Source: Gordionus sp. m RMFG-2023
Lineage: Eukaryota; Nematomorpha; Gordioida; Chordodea; Parachordodidae
Reading direction: 5' to 3'
Length of the DNA: 64,000 bases
Assembly (NCBI RefSeq): GCF_954871325.1
Contig: NC_088778.1
Coordinates: 25,343,120 to 25,407,119 of the forward strand
Part shown: one piece after another, positions 1-12,523 of the stretch
Layout: every line of letters begins with the position of its first letter
Numbering within the stretch: the stretch's first letter is position 1
Notes under the pieces: model-generated
Databases searched by the model: none
Seen by the model: the letters and a program-made list of their open reading frames with translations, nothing else
What the model was told of the DNA's origin: nothing
Translations under genes and position numbers: made by a program

Positions 1-2090
1 AGTGAGATGTCCAGCTACAAATGCGGCATGTAATAAATGTAAAAAAATTGGTCATTTTGCAGTTTGCTGTAAATCAAAGAATTTAAATTATATAAGAGTG
101 TCATCAAGTGATTCTATTCATAATATTTGGAAGATTCAACAAAATCGAGAGAATCGAGCAAAACTAACTGCAGAGATAAATGGGTTAGATGTTGAATTTG
201 ATTTTGACACTGGTGCACAAGCGTCATTGATAGGAATTGATATATGGACAAGTATTGGGCGACCAAAAATTAGGCCAACCAGTCCATTGACTGCATATGG
301 TGATCATCCGATAGACGTCAAGGGCGAGACCCAAGTCAATGTTAGGATTGGATCACAGACAAGGACTCTACCAGTGGTAATAATGAATACAACTGGGGTG
401 CCTCTTTTCGGATTACCATGGATTATAGCATTCAATTTAGAAATGCCTCGTCAGATTATGATTAAACAAGTACGCAATTTGGTCAACAATATTGAAAAAG
501 AAAAATGTTGCATAACACTAGATTCTAGAATTCGAGATTTGATTAATAAACACCAAGAAATTTCGGAAGAGAATCAAGATTCTAAACATGCTTTGGATAT
601 TCGAAGTATTAATTTGGATTATATGCAATTGTCAGAAAATATTCTGCGAAAAGAGTCGAAGCAAGATTTAATATTAAAAAAAGTAGCAATACATATTCAG
701 CAAAGTTGGCGAAACTTTGATCGTCATAAAGATAAAGAAATAGTTAATTTTTATAATCGACGGGAAGAGCTTTCTGTCAATCGTAATATTATAGAATAAA
801 ATGGGAGATTGGTTATTCCTAATAAATTAAGAAATGCAGTGTTAGGAATGATTCACTGGGGACATCCTGGGGAAAATGTAATGAAATCTATTTTTAGATT
901 GTATTGTTGGTGGCCCAGATGTGATGTTGATATAGAAAATTTTATCAAAATATGTTCTGGATGCCAGAAAAATAGACCATGGTTAGAAGTTGATCTAATG
1001 CAGAATACCTCTGCTGATGCTATGATAAAACGACTAAATAAATGGTTTTCTAGGTTTGGAATACCCAAGTACAGTGTGTCAGACAAAGGACCACATTTCT
1101 TATCTGGGGAATTCCGTAGGTATTGTGATTTAAATAACATACGTCATATACGTTCAGCACCCTATCATCCAAAAACTAACGGATTAGCTGAACGTACAGT
1201 ACGAACTTTGAAAGGTCGGTATTATGCAACGAGAGATTCAATTAGCGATCCCGAAGAAGCTATGACACAGGTTTTAACAACCTACCGATTGGGAGAGCAT
1301 AGTTCCACAGGGAGATCTCCTGCTAAAATTATGTTTGGGAGGCAATTGAAAACAAGTCTGGATTGGATCCGACCAAATGCCGAACACGAAATAGTAAGGG
1401 CTAATGATAAACAAAGCCTTCATCATGATTTACATTCAAAGGAAAGAGAATTTGAAATCTCACAACCTATATGGTTAAATAATGAAAATACCAATGGTTG
1501 GAGAGAGGGAGTAATTAAAGAAAGAATAGGACTTTATTCTTATATTGTTGAATCTTCCGGGAAAACATTACGGAAGCATGCAGATCAGTTAAGAAATCGT
1601 TTAGTTATCCCAAATCATGAAAGTTCTTTGGAAGTCACAGAAATGGTTGTGCCAGTGAATGAAGCAAATACAAACACAAATACAAATACCACATTACGTT
1701 GCTCATCAAGAAACCGTAAACCTACAAAGAGGTTTATTGAAGAAATCTAACTTTAAATTGTTTGAAGGAAATGTAATAAATTAATAAATGATTATTTATG
1801 TATATTGTATATTAAAAACAGAATCGAACATTCGAAAAATAAGAAATAAATATTTGATATCAAAAATAAATTAAAATATAAATTAGTAGTCGTATTGTTT
1901 ATAATTTAGTAGTTGGTATTACTACACTAAACATTAATCATAAATGATAAAGTAATCTTAATTTTATCATGTAAAAAGATATTGACAATATTTATGCTAA
2001 TCTACTTTCTAGAAATTAAATGTAAAGACCTGAAGCAGGTTTTGGCGGGGTGCGTAATTGCCGTTTTTAATCAGGGATTATTTTGTATTA
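1..2090 (+). mobile_element. Ty3/Gypsy retroelement fossil, 3' part
   Basis: Remains of an LTR retrotransposon entering from the left edge. Parts seen in order: a CCHC zinc knuckle (about 8-85, C..C....H....C spacing), an aspartic protease with a DTGA active-site motif (about 200-420), an integrase zinc-binding region with H..H and CxxC ligands (about 855-970), and an integrase core ending in the usual HPKTNGLAER-type segment (about 1030-1370). The gag-pol order and integrase type fit Ty3/Gypsy. It is incomplete and broken. The right boundary is uncertain: a GC-richer patch near 2035-2065 may belong to its 3' end, but no second LTR is in the window. Age cannot be estimated without an LTR pair. 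Confidence 0.8.
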
Positions 2091-2429
2091 AAAATAAATC
2101 CAGCAATATTTGTTGTGATATATAAATTTAATTTTTCATATATTTACATGAAGAATATTTGATTAAAGTATTTTTGAGATAAATTATATTATAGACTATA
2201 CTATGTAAATGATATGTTTAAAAAGGAAAATCGAAGATGTTAATTTTAAAAGAAGGTTTTATATTTTCTTATGATTTGATATTTATACTCATCAATTTTT
2301 TATTATTGGAAGATAATTTGTACATTTTTTTACTTTTTATTTTGTTTATAACCTATATTACGGATTATAATTATGATTAATGGATGAATAAAGATTATTC
2401 AAAGGGTTTTTCAAATTATAGCAAATAGG
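1751..2429. other. AT-rich tail of the retroelement and spacer
   Basis: No gene is visible. The stretch is AT-rich with a small GC-richer island at about 2030-2065 that may mark the end of the retroelement at left. I see no promoter or RNA gene. Confidence 0.5.
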
Positions 2430-2620
2430 TTATTATAACCCAATGTTTATAAAAAAATAACCATAGCTATTATATTATGTCTATGGCAATCTTTTTTATC
2501 TGACTAGAGCTGCTTAATTATAGCTATTTTTCATGGCTAAAATTAGGCCTTTCCTCAACTATAGCTAATGTCTTCAAAACACATTTTTATTGTATATTTT
2601 TTTTATTCCTTCAATCTAAA
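2430..2620. repeat. Dispersed repeat, copy A
   Basis: This block aligns by eye with 43590-43795: both share a segment beginning near 'atgtttataaaaaa', the motif 'gtctatgg', a central 'gctgcttaat' and a closing 'cctcaactatag'. Order and spacing are kept across about 190 bp with scattered differences. It has no coding potential. It is probably a degraded non-autonomous transposon, but I cannot define its ends. Confidence 0.6.
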
Positions 2621-3350
2621 TTTTTTACAAAAAAATATAAAAACATATTTTATTGTATTATAAAATTATTTTTTAAATTTTATAAATAATTTAAGCCGAG
2701 TTTTTAAGTCAGATCAATTACCAAATTCCTTTATTTTTATTTTACTTTTCGTTGTAAATTTTCAGTCAAGATTATTAAAATCTATTTAATATAAAAAAAT
2801 TATCTATCAAGATTTAATATATTCTTATTCTCATATAATTTATTTTATAAAGAATATTATATCAATTTTACATATTTCTTCAGGTGAAGATAATTTGAAG
2901 CCTTGGCCCCAATATAAAACCTTTTTTACACCAATAAAAAATTAAGGGTACACAGTTTACACTTGTCCCAATTCAAGTATTTTCTCATATTTGGAATAAA
3001 TATGGGCAATCTCGAAAGTGTTGGCCATTTTTAAGGAAAAAATTGGAAAATATCTGATTAATCCAACTTCGTGAAGTTAATAGTCTTATTAAGGATAAAA
3101 ACTAATTTAAGGAATCTTGTGATAAATCCGAATTGCAGAGATTTTCAGGTAATGACAAGTCATTCATATATATTGTATGGTTCGTTGTTACCGTTCTTTC
3201 GATTATAGAGCATAAGGGATATCTCACTCCCATCATAATTTATAATATTAAAACTTAAAAACATTCAAAATGAGGATTATTTTTTAATTTTTAATAAATT
3301 CTTCCAATTAAAATTTTTATTTATTAAATCTAATACAACTCCTATTCTCT
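2621..3350. other. AT-rich intergenic stretch
   Basis: No gene, RNA gene or clear repeat seen. It lies between a dispersed repeat and the tandem duplication at the edge of the inverted LINE. Confidence 0.4.
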
Positions 3351-3673
3351 GCGCTCGTTGAACATGTGTTTAGCACGGCGAAAGATGTCTTGAATGAGCA
3401 CTATCTTGTTTGTCTGATAAACATTTTTAATCGATTGTTATTTAAATGAATAAAAAATTATTATAAATATATGTTATCTTAAGTATTGATAGGGATAAAT
3501 TCTGATTTCTCAGGCGCCCGTTGAACATGTGTTTAGCACGGCGAAAGATGTCTTGAGCACTATCTTGTTTGTCTGATAAACATTTTTAATCGATTGTTAT
3601 TTAAATGAATAAAAAATTATTATAAATATATCTTATCTTAAGTATTAATAGGGATAAATTCTGATTTCTCAGG
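3351..3673. repeat. Two-copy tandem duplication at LINE edge
   Basis: Two nearly identical units of about 163 and 160 bp (3351-3513 and 3514-3673), both running from 'gttgaacatgtgtttagcac' to 'ctgatttctcagg'. The second unit runs into the reverse-transcriptase reading frame of the inverted LINE part, whose coding sequence continues a few codons into the repeat ('LSINPEKSEF' on the - strand). The first unit differs from the second by a few substitutions and a short indel, so the duplication is not brand new. Confidence 0.85.
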
Positions 3674-4984
3674 ATTAATGGAGAGTCCGATAGCAGATCC
3701 GACCTCCTTGATGATATTCACGGCTTTATTGACCTCAGCATTGGATCAGCCAAGGATACCATCATCAATGTACCAAAAATGCAAGGATAATGAGCAACCG
3801 AATTAATGGATTTAACTGTCATTAATACCTAAACAAAAGAATAGGGAACCTAGGGGGTCTCCCTGTTGAATGCCCTCAATGGAAGAAATTTTAAAGGTAT
3901 CAAATTGAAAAGTGGAGGGCTGTTGATAACACGAATAAAAGAACTTAGTGTAACTGGGAAAAAGATTACTTGAGGAACTCAAGAAGGAGTTCCGGAAGAG
4001 TGTGTTGTAAGCATTAGAGAAGTCAATTTTAAATTAAGGATTCATTAGAGGGTAGATTTTCAAGATATAATCTAGTTATATATACCATCGCTTCACATCC
4101 ACCAGGGTTTCCAACACCAAATTGGAAGGGGCTTAATAGACGTAAAGCATCATGCTTAATTCGAGGTGATATCATCTTGGCAACTAAACGACGAAAGGTA
4201 GAACCAATGGCAATAGGTCTGATATCATTATTAGGCTTTTGAAGTGCGATTAGCCTAGCACCAAATAGGAGAAATTTGGAACATCATCGTTTAAATTTTG
4301 TTGCAGAAGTTTGTTAATTTGGAAAGAACGAATGTTTGTGAGCATATAGGGGGGGGGAAGTGATGTCCTGGAGAAATATGAGGGGTATACCATCGAGACC
4401 ATGAGCAGAATCGCAATAAAAGGAAAGAATAGCTTTCCTCACTTCTCCTGAAGTAAAAAGAGAGGCACAAGTTGAGTGAGGTTGAGGGGAAATTGGAATA
4501 ATGTAGCTGTGGGGTGTTTTTGACATAACTTTAAATACGTGGACATGGAGGGCTCAGCCAGAGAGTCATGTGTGGACACCAATCTGAGTGCTCCTTTAAT
4601 ATTGAGATTATCATCTTGCAGATCAGATTGGCCTTCATCTCTATTGGTAATTGTCTTCTTTTGTTTAAGACTGGCTGTGACATTTTGTTTTCATGAAGAT
4701 GGGGTGTCTTCATCGAAGCAGCATCCTTGATTTGCTAAGAAAGGGATTTAGGTGAATTTTTGTCAGGCACTCTGAAGGTAGAAAAATATCTGAAAGCTGG
4801 AATTTGGATTGTGAAGAAGTGGAACAGAATTTTCTGGAGGGATTATAATAGGATTGATAAGGGAAAAAGGAGAGGAGCCAGAGTGTGGACATCTGAGTGA
4901 AGGAGGACCATGAACTTGTAAGCATCCATCTTTTCTTATATGTACTGATTTTTGACATGAGGGACATATTTGTGATGAAGACAT
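3632..4984 (-). mobile_element. LINE, inverted 5' part: zinc finger and reverse transcriptase
   Basis: Read on the - strand, this is the front half of a non-LTR retrotransposon protein. Around 4984-4860 is an N-terminal zinc-finger-like segment (CPSC, then H and RCPHSG). Near 4500-4320 is the start of the reverse-transcriptase region (GEVRKAILSF, then DGIP). At about 4225-3860 follow RPIAIGSTFRRLVAKM, FQFGVGNPGGCEA, palm motif A KIDFSNAYNTL and motif B EGIQQGDPLGS. The catalytic box FWYIDDG lies near 3760. Frameshifts and stops interrupt it (for example a TGA right after the YIDD box in GIL-G-stop-SN), so it is dead. It stops where the same family's protein resumes on the + strand at about 5340. 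Confidence 0.8.
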
Positions 4985-5299
4985 ACAGATGATGGTAAAT
5001 TAAGGATTCATGTTGTTGAAAAAATAAATTTGACTCAATGAATAACTATAGGAACCCCGAAACATTTTTGGATAATGAGATTATATTAGATTATTTTGAA
5101 TAATTTCATTTGTTTAAAGTTATATAAAAAATAAAATAAAAGTTATAAATATTCAACCTATCTCTCAAAGGCTAAATATATTTTTCAATTGGGAATAAGA
5201 GGCATGACGTACAATATAGAGAATTAGAAAACCTAACTAGTGAGCCACTCATATTTTTAATATATGTCCAAAGAATAATTAAGAATGCAAGTTTAGTTT

Positions 5300-6600
5300 T
5301 CCTTTTTAAGTTTTATTAGCAAAATTGATTTTGGTCTTCCCATTTTAATAACCACCTTGATGGACTTCATCATTTGGGAGTCCCTGTTGGTGGTAACTCT
5401 GCCATATCTTCCTTCCTTCAGTCCACTCTGGATACTTTATTTGAGTTGGCTGATTTGTTCTCCCTACTTCCCTCTCATAAAGCCTTTTTCCTTGTGAAAT
5501 TTTTTTTCAATATTCCCCGTATTCTTTACGCATTTCGTTCAACCGCCATATTTAAATTCCCGATTCCTCTTAGAGTTTATGAAAATGGGATCAAAGTCCT
5601 TATCGAAAATATTCTAAATCTTAAATTTGATGAAATAGCATGGACATAAGCCTCTTTACCTACTAAGATGGGAGGTCTCGGTTTTAGATCTCCATCTGAT
5701 CTCGCTTTAACAGCCTTCATATCCAGTTGTCTTTTAACTAAAAATATAGTAAATTCTAATTCTTTAAAACCCGACTCGTCTTATAATGATGCAATCATCG
5801 AATGGAAGACTCGAATTATTGCGGATCATCTTCCTGAATCAAATAAGCAGAAGGACTGGGATAGGCCTATTATTGCATTCTGCGTTGAATTAACTCCTTT
5901 CTAGAACGTAATTATCTGACCGTCCCTTATTCTCCTCACTGCTGATTCAGGACATGAGTTTCTTGAAGCTATTCCGTCTGTTAATCTGCAATTACAACTG
6001 AACCAAAACGAGCTCTTCACGCGATCGGCATTCGATTAAATTGTCTAATTACCCAACCCCACACATGTTCAGGTTGCAGTTCTGCCGTTTTGGGTAATGA
6101 TAGATGCAATTCAATCATCCTTAGAGCTCTCTGATATGCTCAAATCCCCTCTACCCTTGAACCTTCCGGTCTTTTCAGATCTGATGGGAAATGGCCTGAC
6201 GAGATTTCTCAAATTCCTTGGAAGCGCGGTCAATTCTTGGTCTGGGACTACTCATGTATTGATCCACTTGCTCCATCAAACCAAACATTTAATATTTTTG
6301 AGAAAAAGGAGTCACTCAAAATAGCGAAATATTCAGAAATCTCTCAAGAATATATTTTCATTCCCATCATTTCCACAACCCTTACAACTTTTGGGAAATA
6401 TGCCTTATCTTTTTTCAAGGAACTTGGCTCTCACATTCGTCAATTAACCGGTGAACCCTGCGAAGGCTTCTTCTTAAGACAAAGACTCGCTATAGCGATA
6501 CACAAAGCATATTATATTAGCTTCATAGGCAGTCTCATTCCACATGATGATCCGTTTTAACCTTAATACTTTTTAATGGTACCCCCCCCCCCCCCATCTT
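5300..6600 (+). mobile_element. LINE, 3' part: post-RT region and R2-type endonuclease
   Basis: This is the back half of the same kind of LINE protein. It starts with LDGLHHLGVPVGGN (about 5355), the segment that follows the YIDD box, then FFFNIPRILYAFRS and, after an internal TAA at 5648, the conserved LPTKMGGLGFRSPSDLAL. After degraded sequence comes an endonuclease-like region (about 6050-6240): LEPSGLFRSDGKWPDE, then GQFLVWD, which fits the PD...D pattern of R2-type restriction-like endonucleases. The tail (6237-6560) holds LTGEPCEGFFLRQRLAIAI and ends at TAA 6558-6560. At least two further breaks exist (5902-5904 TAG; TGA near 6148). A poly-C run at about 6581-6596 follows. Confidence 0.8.
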
Positions 6601-7589
6601 TTTGTTTTTTTCTCCTTATTACTAATATATTGTATATTAATATAGTTTATATGAAAGTACTAAAATACTTAATTATGACATAAATATATTTATTATTATA
6701 ATTTATATTATAAGTAATTTACCATCTATTTTGAATTGTTTTTAAAAAAAACATATTCTTATCTTATATTATATTACTTTTGTATAATTTATTTATATTA
6801 TATGTAGGAAATTTTGTAAATAATATTAATTTTTCAAGTAATGAGTAACGCGTTACTTTCTGAATAGCCAATAACATGCGTTCATTTTTTCACAATTTAA
6901 CGAGTAACAATAACGCGTTTCTTTTTTTTGATATAACGAGAACGAGTTTCTTTGAAGTAACGTTAACAGCACTAATTATAAATAATTATTATAAGAATTG
7001 AAATATCAAAAGATTCAAATAACTTAAAATTTTTTACTGTTAACTTAGGTTTTTTTAAATAAAATCTGTTAATACTGGTGCTGAAAAGTAACGAGGATTT
7101 GGGTAATACGTCGTTACTATAGGCCCTAACTTTTTTGAAGAAAAAGAAAGCCATTCTTTACTGTTATATGAGGTCATACCTTTATTTAAAGTATATGAAG
7201 TGGAAAGAATTAGGCTAGTCACAAAATTTGGTGCACAGGCTAACTCTTGGTTAGGCAAAGTAGTTTAGACGATTGAGGATTGATGGATCTAAAATAAAGC
7301 ATATAGCTTTCAACACGTGCCAATATAAATCTATTGTTTATTTTAGAGTGATCAGAGGATAAATGGGCCTTAAGAACTGGTGAGATAGAGGACCTAAAAT
7401 AAAAATGCACCCAGCGTTCGACCAATTTAGATTTATCCATTATTTTAGAATGTTAGCCAAAATATAGCGCTACTATGCAATATAAACATGGTCAAATTTA
7501 ATCCAAGTACAAATATTGTAAAAGATTAAAAAATGATAATTATTAAAATAATTAAAGCTGACTTGAAATAAAGGAAAGTAAAAAAAGTG
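6601..7589. other. AT-rich stretch with GTAACG-rich relics
   Basis: No gene is visible. Between 6836 and 6976 'taacgcgttact'-like words occur in both orientations, ending in 'aagtaacgttaacagcacta', which looks like the terminus of a hAT-type transposon. Similar words recur at 7065-7125, 7935-7990 and 8340-8385. I could not pair any of these ends, so they are called degraded relics only. Confidence 0.4.
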
Positions 7590-7700
7590 GCTGTCTATCA
7601 ATCCTGTCCTTTTATAGATTTTTTCCTGTGGCACGACAACCTTAATAGGTTAATCGGCAAAGCCTTGATTTCGGCCGGTTTCCCCTCGATTATATGTACT
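7590..7700 (+). mobile_element. LINE scrap, endonuclease-proximal region
   Basis: A short open stretch reads LWHDNLNRLIGKALISAGFP. This corresponds to the RH-x-x-LND-x-I-x-RAL-x-x-AGFP region just before the endonuclease motif of the same LINE group as the copy at 3632-6600, where the equivalent segment reads DRCNSIILRAL. The base composition is richer in GC than its neighbours. Only about 30 codons are recognisable. Confidence 0.45.
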
Positions 7701-10700
7701 AATATTCTTAGAAAATCATAACAGCGAATATGATAAGATCTTTATGTGTTCTTTTTATTAACCTTGGTGCCTTAGAATTGGTGAAACCTTTTTAACTAAG
7801 CACAAACATCAATGTAGTAAAAAAATGTGACAATACAAATTAATAGCCTTTGTTCGAATTTTGTATGGCTAGTTAATTTTGTTAATAAAAGAGGGGACAA
7901 TTAAAATTGATTGATTAATTATGTTGTAAATTACTTATTTTAACGAGTAATATGTTACTTTTGTGAGTAACGATAACGCAAATTACTATATTACTTTAAA
8001 CATTTTCTTAAAAAATATGGAAATTTTTTTTTATTATCATATATATATATATTTTTAAATTTAATAAATAATTTAAGCAGAATTATTTTAATTCAGACCA
8101 CCAAATTTCTTCATTTTTATTTATTAAATTTTTGTTGTTGAATTTTATACAGTTAAGATATAATCTAATTAATTTGTATCAATCAAGGTATGGTGATTTA
8201 TATTCTCCAATAATATATTTTATAAAAAATATATCAATAGTACTTATTTCTTCATATGAAAATGATTTAACTCTGCCCTAGCCTCAATATGAAACATTTT
8301 TTACAAATAACAGAAGGACATTATTATAAGTGATACAACAATTAGCTAGTAACGTGCTTCTTTTTTTGAAGTAACTTTTACAGCCCTCGTTCATACAAAT
8401 TTAATGGTTTGGGTTAGGTTCGGTTTGGATTCCTGATAGATTTACTAGCAGAGTTAATAATCAAGCAAAACTTAGATATGAACTGCAAAGATTTTGTAAA
8501 ATAAAATTTAAAAAGGAGCTAGTACTATACAGACATTTAAACAAATTAATTAAATTATAAAAAGGAAAAGATAGTATATCAGCCCCGAAAAGATGTGTGA
8601 TCCTTTAATATTTTTGTTCTCAAAGGGTGTCGACAAAATTTTTAATTTAGATCCAATGTTTATTACAACTACAGTCTTCAGGAATCACGACCCAATATTA
8701 AAAAGACCATCCTAATTTTGCATGGCAACTCTGATTGTGAATTTAAACTGCAGGAAAATACCAATACATCATTTTACAAAAAATATAATAACATTTATTA
8801 TATTGCATTCCTTCATATTAAAAATGAGTCTCTAGAAATATTAAAATATTTGTCATTTTTCTGCCCTTTTTTCCTATACATCTTAAACTTAAAAAGAATA
8901 CAATCTTAGCCAATATTAATCTGACTAATATCCAATACATCAAAATTAAATAATTGAAATTTTATATCAAAATAAATTGTAGAACATTTTTTACTTCCTT
9001 AAAATGGAATATCATATCATGAAATATTTTTAGGGATATATAAACATTCTCTTTATGTGGTATTTATTCATTATTATAAGGGAATATTATAATTAAAATA
9101 ATGTAAAAAAATATTTGCTATCAAGATAGTCTCACAATGTTTAATTTTTTATACAAGGGAATATCTCTTACTGAAATAATTTTTTTCCTTTATGTGATCT
9201 CATTTATTTTCCCAAGTTTAAATTTGATAAGGAATTATTAGAAAAAATATAAAAGTAAAATAGATAAAAAAAATTTTAAAAAATATCATTTTGTTTTAGT
9301 TTAGACTTTTAGATTTACGCATTAAAATTTAACCATTTGCAATATTTAAAAAAAAAAAAATATTTTAATTCAAGCAATTAATCGTAATGTGCTCCAATCA
9401 GTTTAAATAATGTAATATGATTTAAAAATTTATAAAGCATAAAATATGTCTCTTTTTATATTAAAAAATAGTAATACGCCAACTTGCGGATTAAATATCA
9501 TAAATTTATAGTTTTTATGTGAATCAAATTTAATATAATTATACTCAAGGATTTAAATCATAGATGTAGCCAAAATCTTCCCAATAAAGGGGGGAATTAA
9601 TAAATTTCTGAGAGGCTACACCCCCAGGCCTTCTTTTGGCGGACCTTCGGTCCGTTTTTGATTAGGTTTTGGCCGGGTTTTCTTAGTCTATATATAGTTA
9701 GAAAATATTTTTTATAGTATAGGAGGTTAATTTTAATAAAAATAACTTATCATTATTTAAAATGAACTAATCAGAAACAATTTTTATTATTAATGAATTG
9801 TTATAAATTCACTATTTGATCAGTTTTAGATTGAGATTCACCAATAACAACTAATAAAAATTATGTTAATTTTCAATTCAATACTAATCTATATTTTACC
9901 TCAATCAAGGCCTCTTATTTTTATGGAATTATTATCTCTTTAGCATCACTAAAAATAAATATTAATAACTTTATAGAATTCACCTTCATCAATCCTTTTC
10001 AAATTTATTCTAATTCTCTTTTGATATATTTTTATGATTGTTTTACTTAATATTTCTAATTTTCACTTGAAATTAAATAACATTTCTTGAGAAGATCTTG
10101 GTACAAAATTAAATATTTATAGAAAATATGACTTTTTTCATTTCCATTCTTTACAAGGTATTTTCGGATGTTCATAATATTGAACTTGAAAATAAAATTG
10201 TATTGTGGGTTAATATTTTTTAAAGTTTATTTAATTTATAATTTAATTTTATAAATAAATTTATAATTAAATTTCATTTTTATTTAAAATATAAATTAAA
10301 GTTATTCACTTTATAAAAAATTTTTTTTTTATATATTATATTATTTAGTTATTTTAAGGACACATTTAATAGTATAATATATAAAATTACAATTTTCTTA
10401 AGACTTGCCTTTGTTTTATATTCCATTTCTTAAATAACATTTTTGACTTTTTACTTTTTTTTTAATAAATGCTTTTTTCCAAAAAATGTGAATTATAGTC
10501 ATTAGTTTTAGTTTAAAGAATTATTAACTTTTACATCTTTCAAATTATTGTTTCAGATATATGCATACATTTTTAGGGGAACCGGGACTAGGGAGGGAGC
10601 TAAGGAGGTAATTTTTTATTTGCTTAAAATGATATTCACAAAAAATGACATATTTCTGAGGCTACGACTATTATTAAAATCCTCATTAAAGGAAATATAT

Positions 10701-11497
10701 GTATATTAATTTATTATAGAATATATCTAACAATTTTATTTTTATAACTTGTTTATATTTCTGTAGTTTCCCTTGGCTTTTGTAGTTTTCCTAGACATTT
10801 GCAGTGCTCTTTTAGTATTTAAAATTTGATATATAAATATAAATATTGGAAATATAGAATGCATAAAAGTATAGAATTATCGCATGTATATAAACTTGCA
10901 AGGTATTCACTAACTGGTTTTAAAATTTTTTTAGTAAATCTTTTGTAATTTTTAAGCATAAGTTAAAATCATATTTTTAATTTTCAAACTCTGCATTTTT
11001 TATCTATTTATCAATCAAAAAAATTCCAAATTAGTTTGGTTTGATTTGAATGAATTATATCGGCAAAAATATTCGTAACAAATTGGATCGACATAAAACA
11101 AAGTATGAGCATAACAGACTGTTATATATTTTTAAAAAAATCCTCATTATAAAAATTATCTTTAAAAAGATTTTGAATTATACTTATAGAATCGAGATCT
11201 CTAATCTCCACATTGGGTTTCGGAATCCCAACGAATTCCATATCTCAATGTCAAAGTCAATACGGCATATAATTTATTTATATTTTTAAACGTATTTAAA
11301 TATTGATATAAAATATTTAAATATTGATTATGCGTAATTAATTAAATTTTATATTATATAAAATTTGTTTACTATAATTTAATTTAATTCAAAAATGGGA
11401 ATAGTAAATTATCCTATTCGTTCTTTGAAATTTTAGTTTTTTTTTAAAAATTTTTATCAATTAATACAGTTATCACGATAAAAGGCGCAGTAAATAT
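7701..11497. other. Gene-poor AT-rich region
   Basis: I find no supportable gene, RNA gene or complete element. Short GC-richer islets stand out: 8400-8440 ('ttaggttcggtttggattcc'), 9595-9680 (containing a perfect six-base-pair hairpin 'cggaccttcggtccg') and 10570-10610. These are probably stubs of old transposons. The open frames here are short and AT-driven. Confidence 0.4.
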
Positions 11498-11817
11498 CAG
11501 AGGCCTTCAGAGGTAACATTTGCAAGACCCGGCTCGGTTTTTTTTGGAGCAAATTTTCAGGCCCATCCCGGATTTTTTAAAAATATATTATATATTTTTT
11601 AAATTTTTATAGCTAATAGGGGCTATTTAAAAGATTTGGTTTTAAAATGTATGGCCCGGTCGAGGTATTTTTTTAAAAAAAAAATTTTCAAGCCCGGTCT
11701 AACCAAGGTATTTAAAAAAAAATTAGGCCCGGTCCAGGTATATTTAAAATATAAAAATATGACCTGGCCCGTGTACCCGGACCGCATTGGGCTTAAGGCT
11801 GGGCCTGCAGGTCTCTG
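11498..11817. mobile_element. hAT-like MITE, 320 bp
   Basis: A GC-richer block in AT-rich surroundings. Its ends are inverted: it starts CAGAGGCCTTCAGAGG and its other end, read on the opposite strand, starts CAGAGACCTGCAGG. It is flanked by gtaaatat (11490-11497) and acaaatat (11818-11825), six of eight bases alike, as expected for a decayed eight-base hAT target-site duplication. The interior carries repeated 'gcccggtc' words and no protein. Relatives: 57088-57178 and the outer repeat at 60560-61935. Confidence 0.6.
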
Positions 11818-11825
11818 ACAAATAT

Positions 11826-12523
11826 TATGTTATGAACTAAATCCTATAGTATTTTTAAAAAATGTTCAGTATTTTTTGATCATTATATATTTTTTTTTAA
11901 ATCAAATATTTCTATTGTTAAATTCTAGCCTATAAATGGTTAGAATAGAAGTATTTTTAAAATATTTGCTTAAATAAACTTTTTGTTAAAATTTCCAATT
12001 TATTAAATCATCTTTAAATTGAGGATTAATATTTTGAATGTCTTGTTCTAAAGAAAAAATAAATTTAAAAATGTAGAATAACATCTATCTCTTCATAAAC
12101 AGAAGCCTTATTGGATTCTATAAGCCAACCTATTTATTTTGCATCAGAATATATTTTACAAATTATTTAATTCCATAATAATAGTATTTTAATGCAATCT
12201 ATTTCAAAAAAAATGGTGTTGGAAATTAGGATAAACGCGAGTGAGGAATTTCATAAAGAGTATGTGATTATCTATTCTAATCAGAACTTTATTTATATGA
12301 TTTAGCACTCGACTCGCACCATGATAAGCCCATTGTCCAAATAATGTAAGGTAGTAGAATATATTTCTAAAAATAAATATTTACTTTACCCTTTGTCGAA
12401 AAATAAATTATATTTAAGAAAAGTAAGGTAAATAATTTATTTTTAAGTATTTTGTAAACAAATCAAATATAGGAATATAATTTTTTTTTAAATAACCCAA
12501 AATTTATCCTCGTACCTTTTACC
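11826..12523. other. Upstream region of fucosyltransferase gene 1
   Basis: AT-rich DNA before the first exon. A 20-base block at 12427-12446 is repeated at 28770-28789 upstream of gene 2, 78 and 30 bases before the respective start codons. It could be 5' UTR, promoter or simply a remnant of the shared duplication. No TATA or initiator assignment is possible in such AT-rich sequence. Confidence 0.35.

Noticed and set aside
853-1140. Open frame on the - strand opposite the integrase
   Set aside because: It is the antisense shadow of the retroelement integrase; no domain of its own.
9640-9665. Hairpin plus T-run resembling a bacterial intrinsic terminator
   Set aside because: The context is eukaryotic nuclear DNA and the hairpin sits in a GC-rich transposon-like stub.
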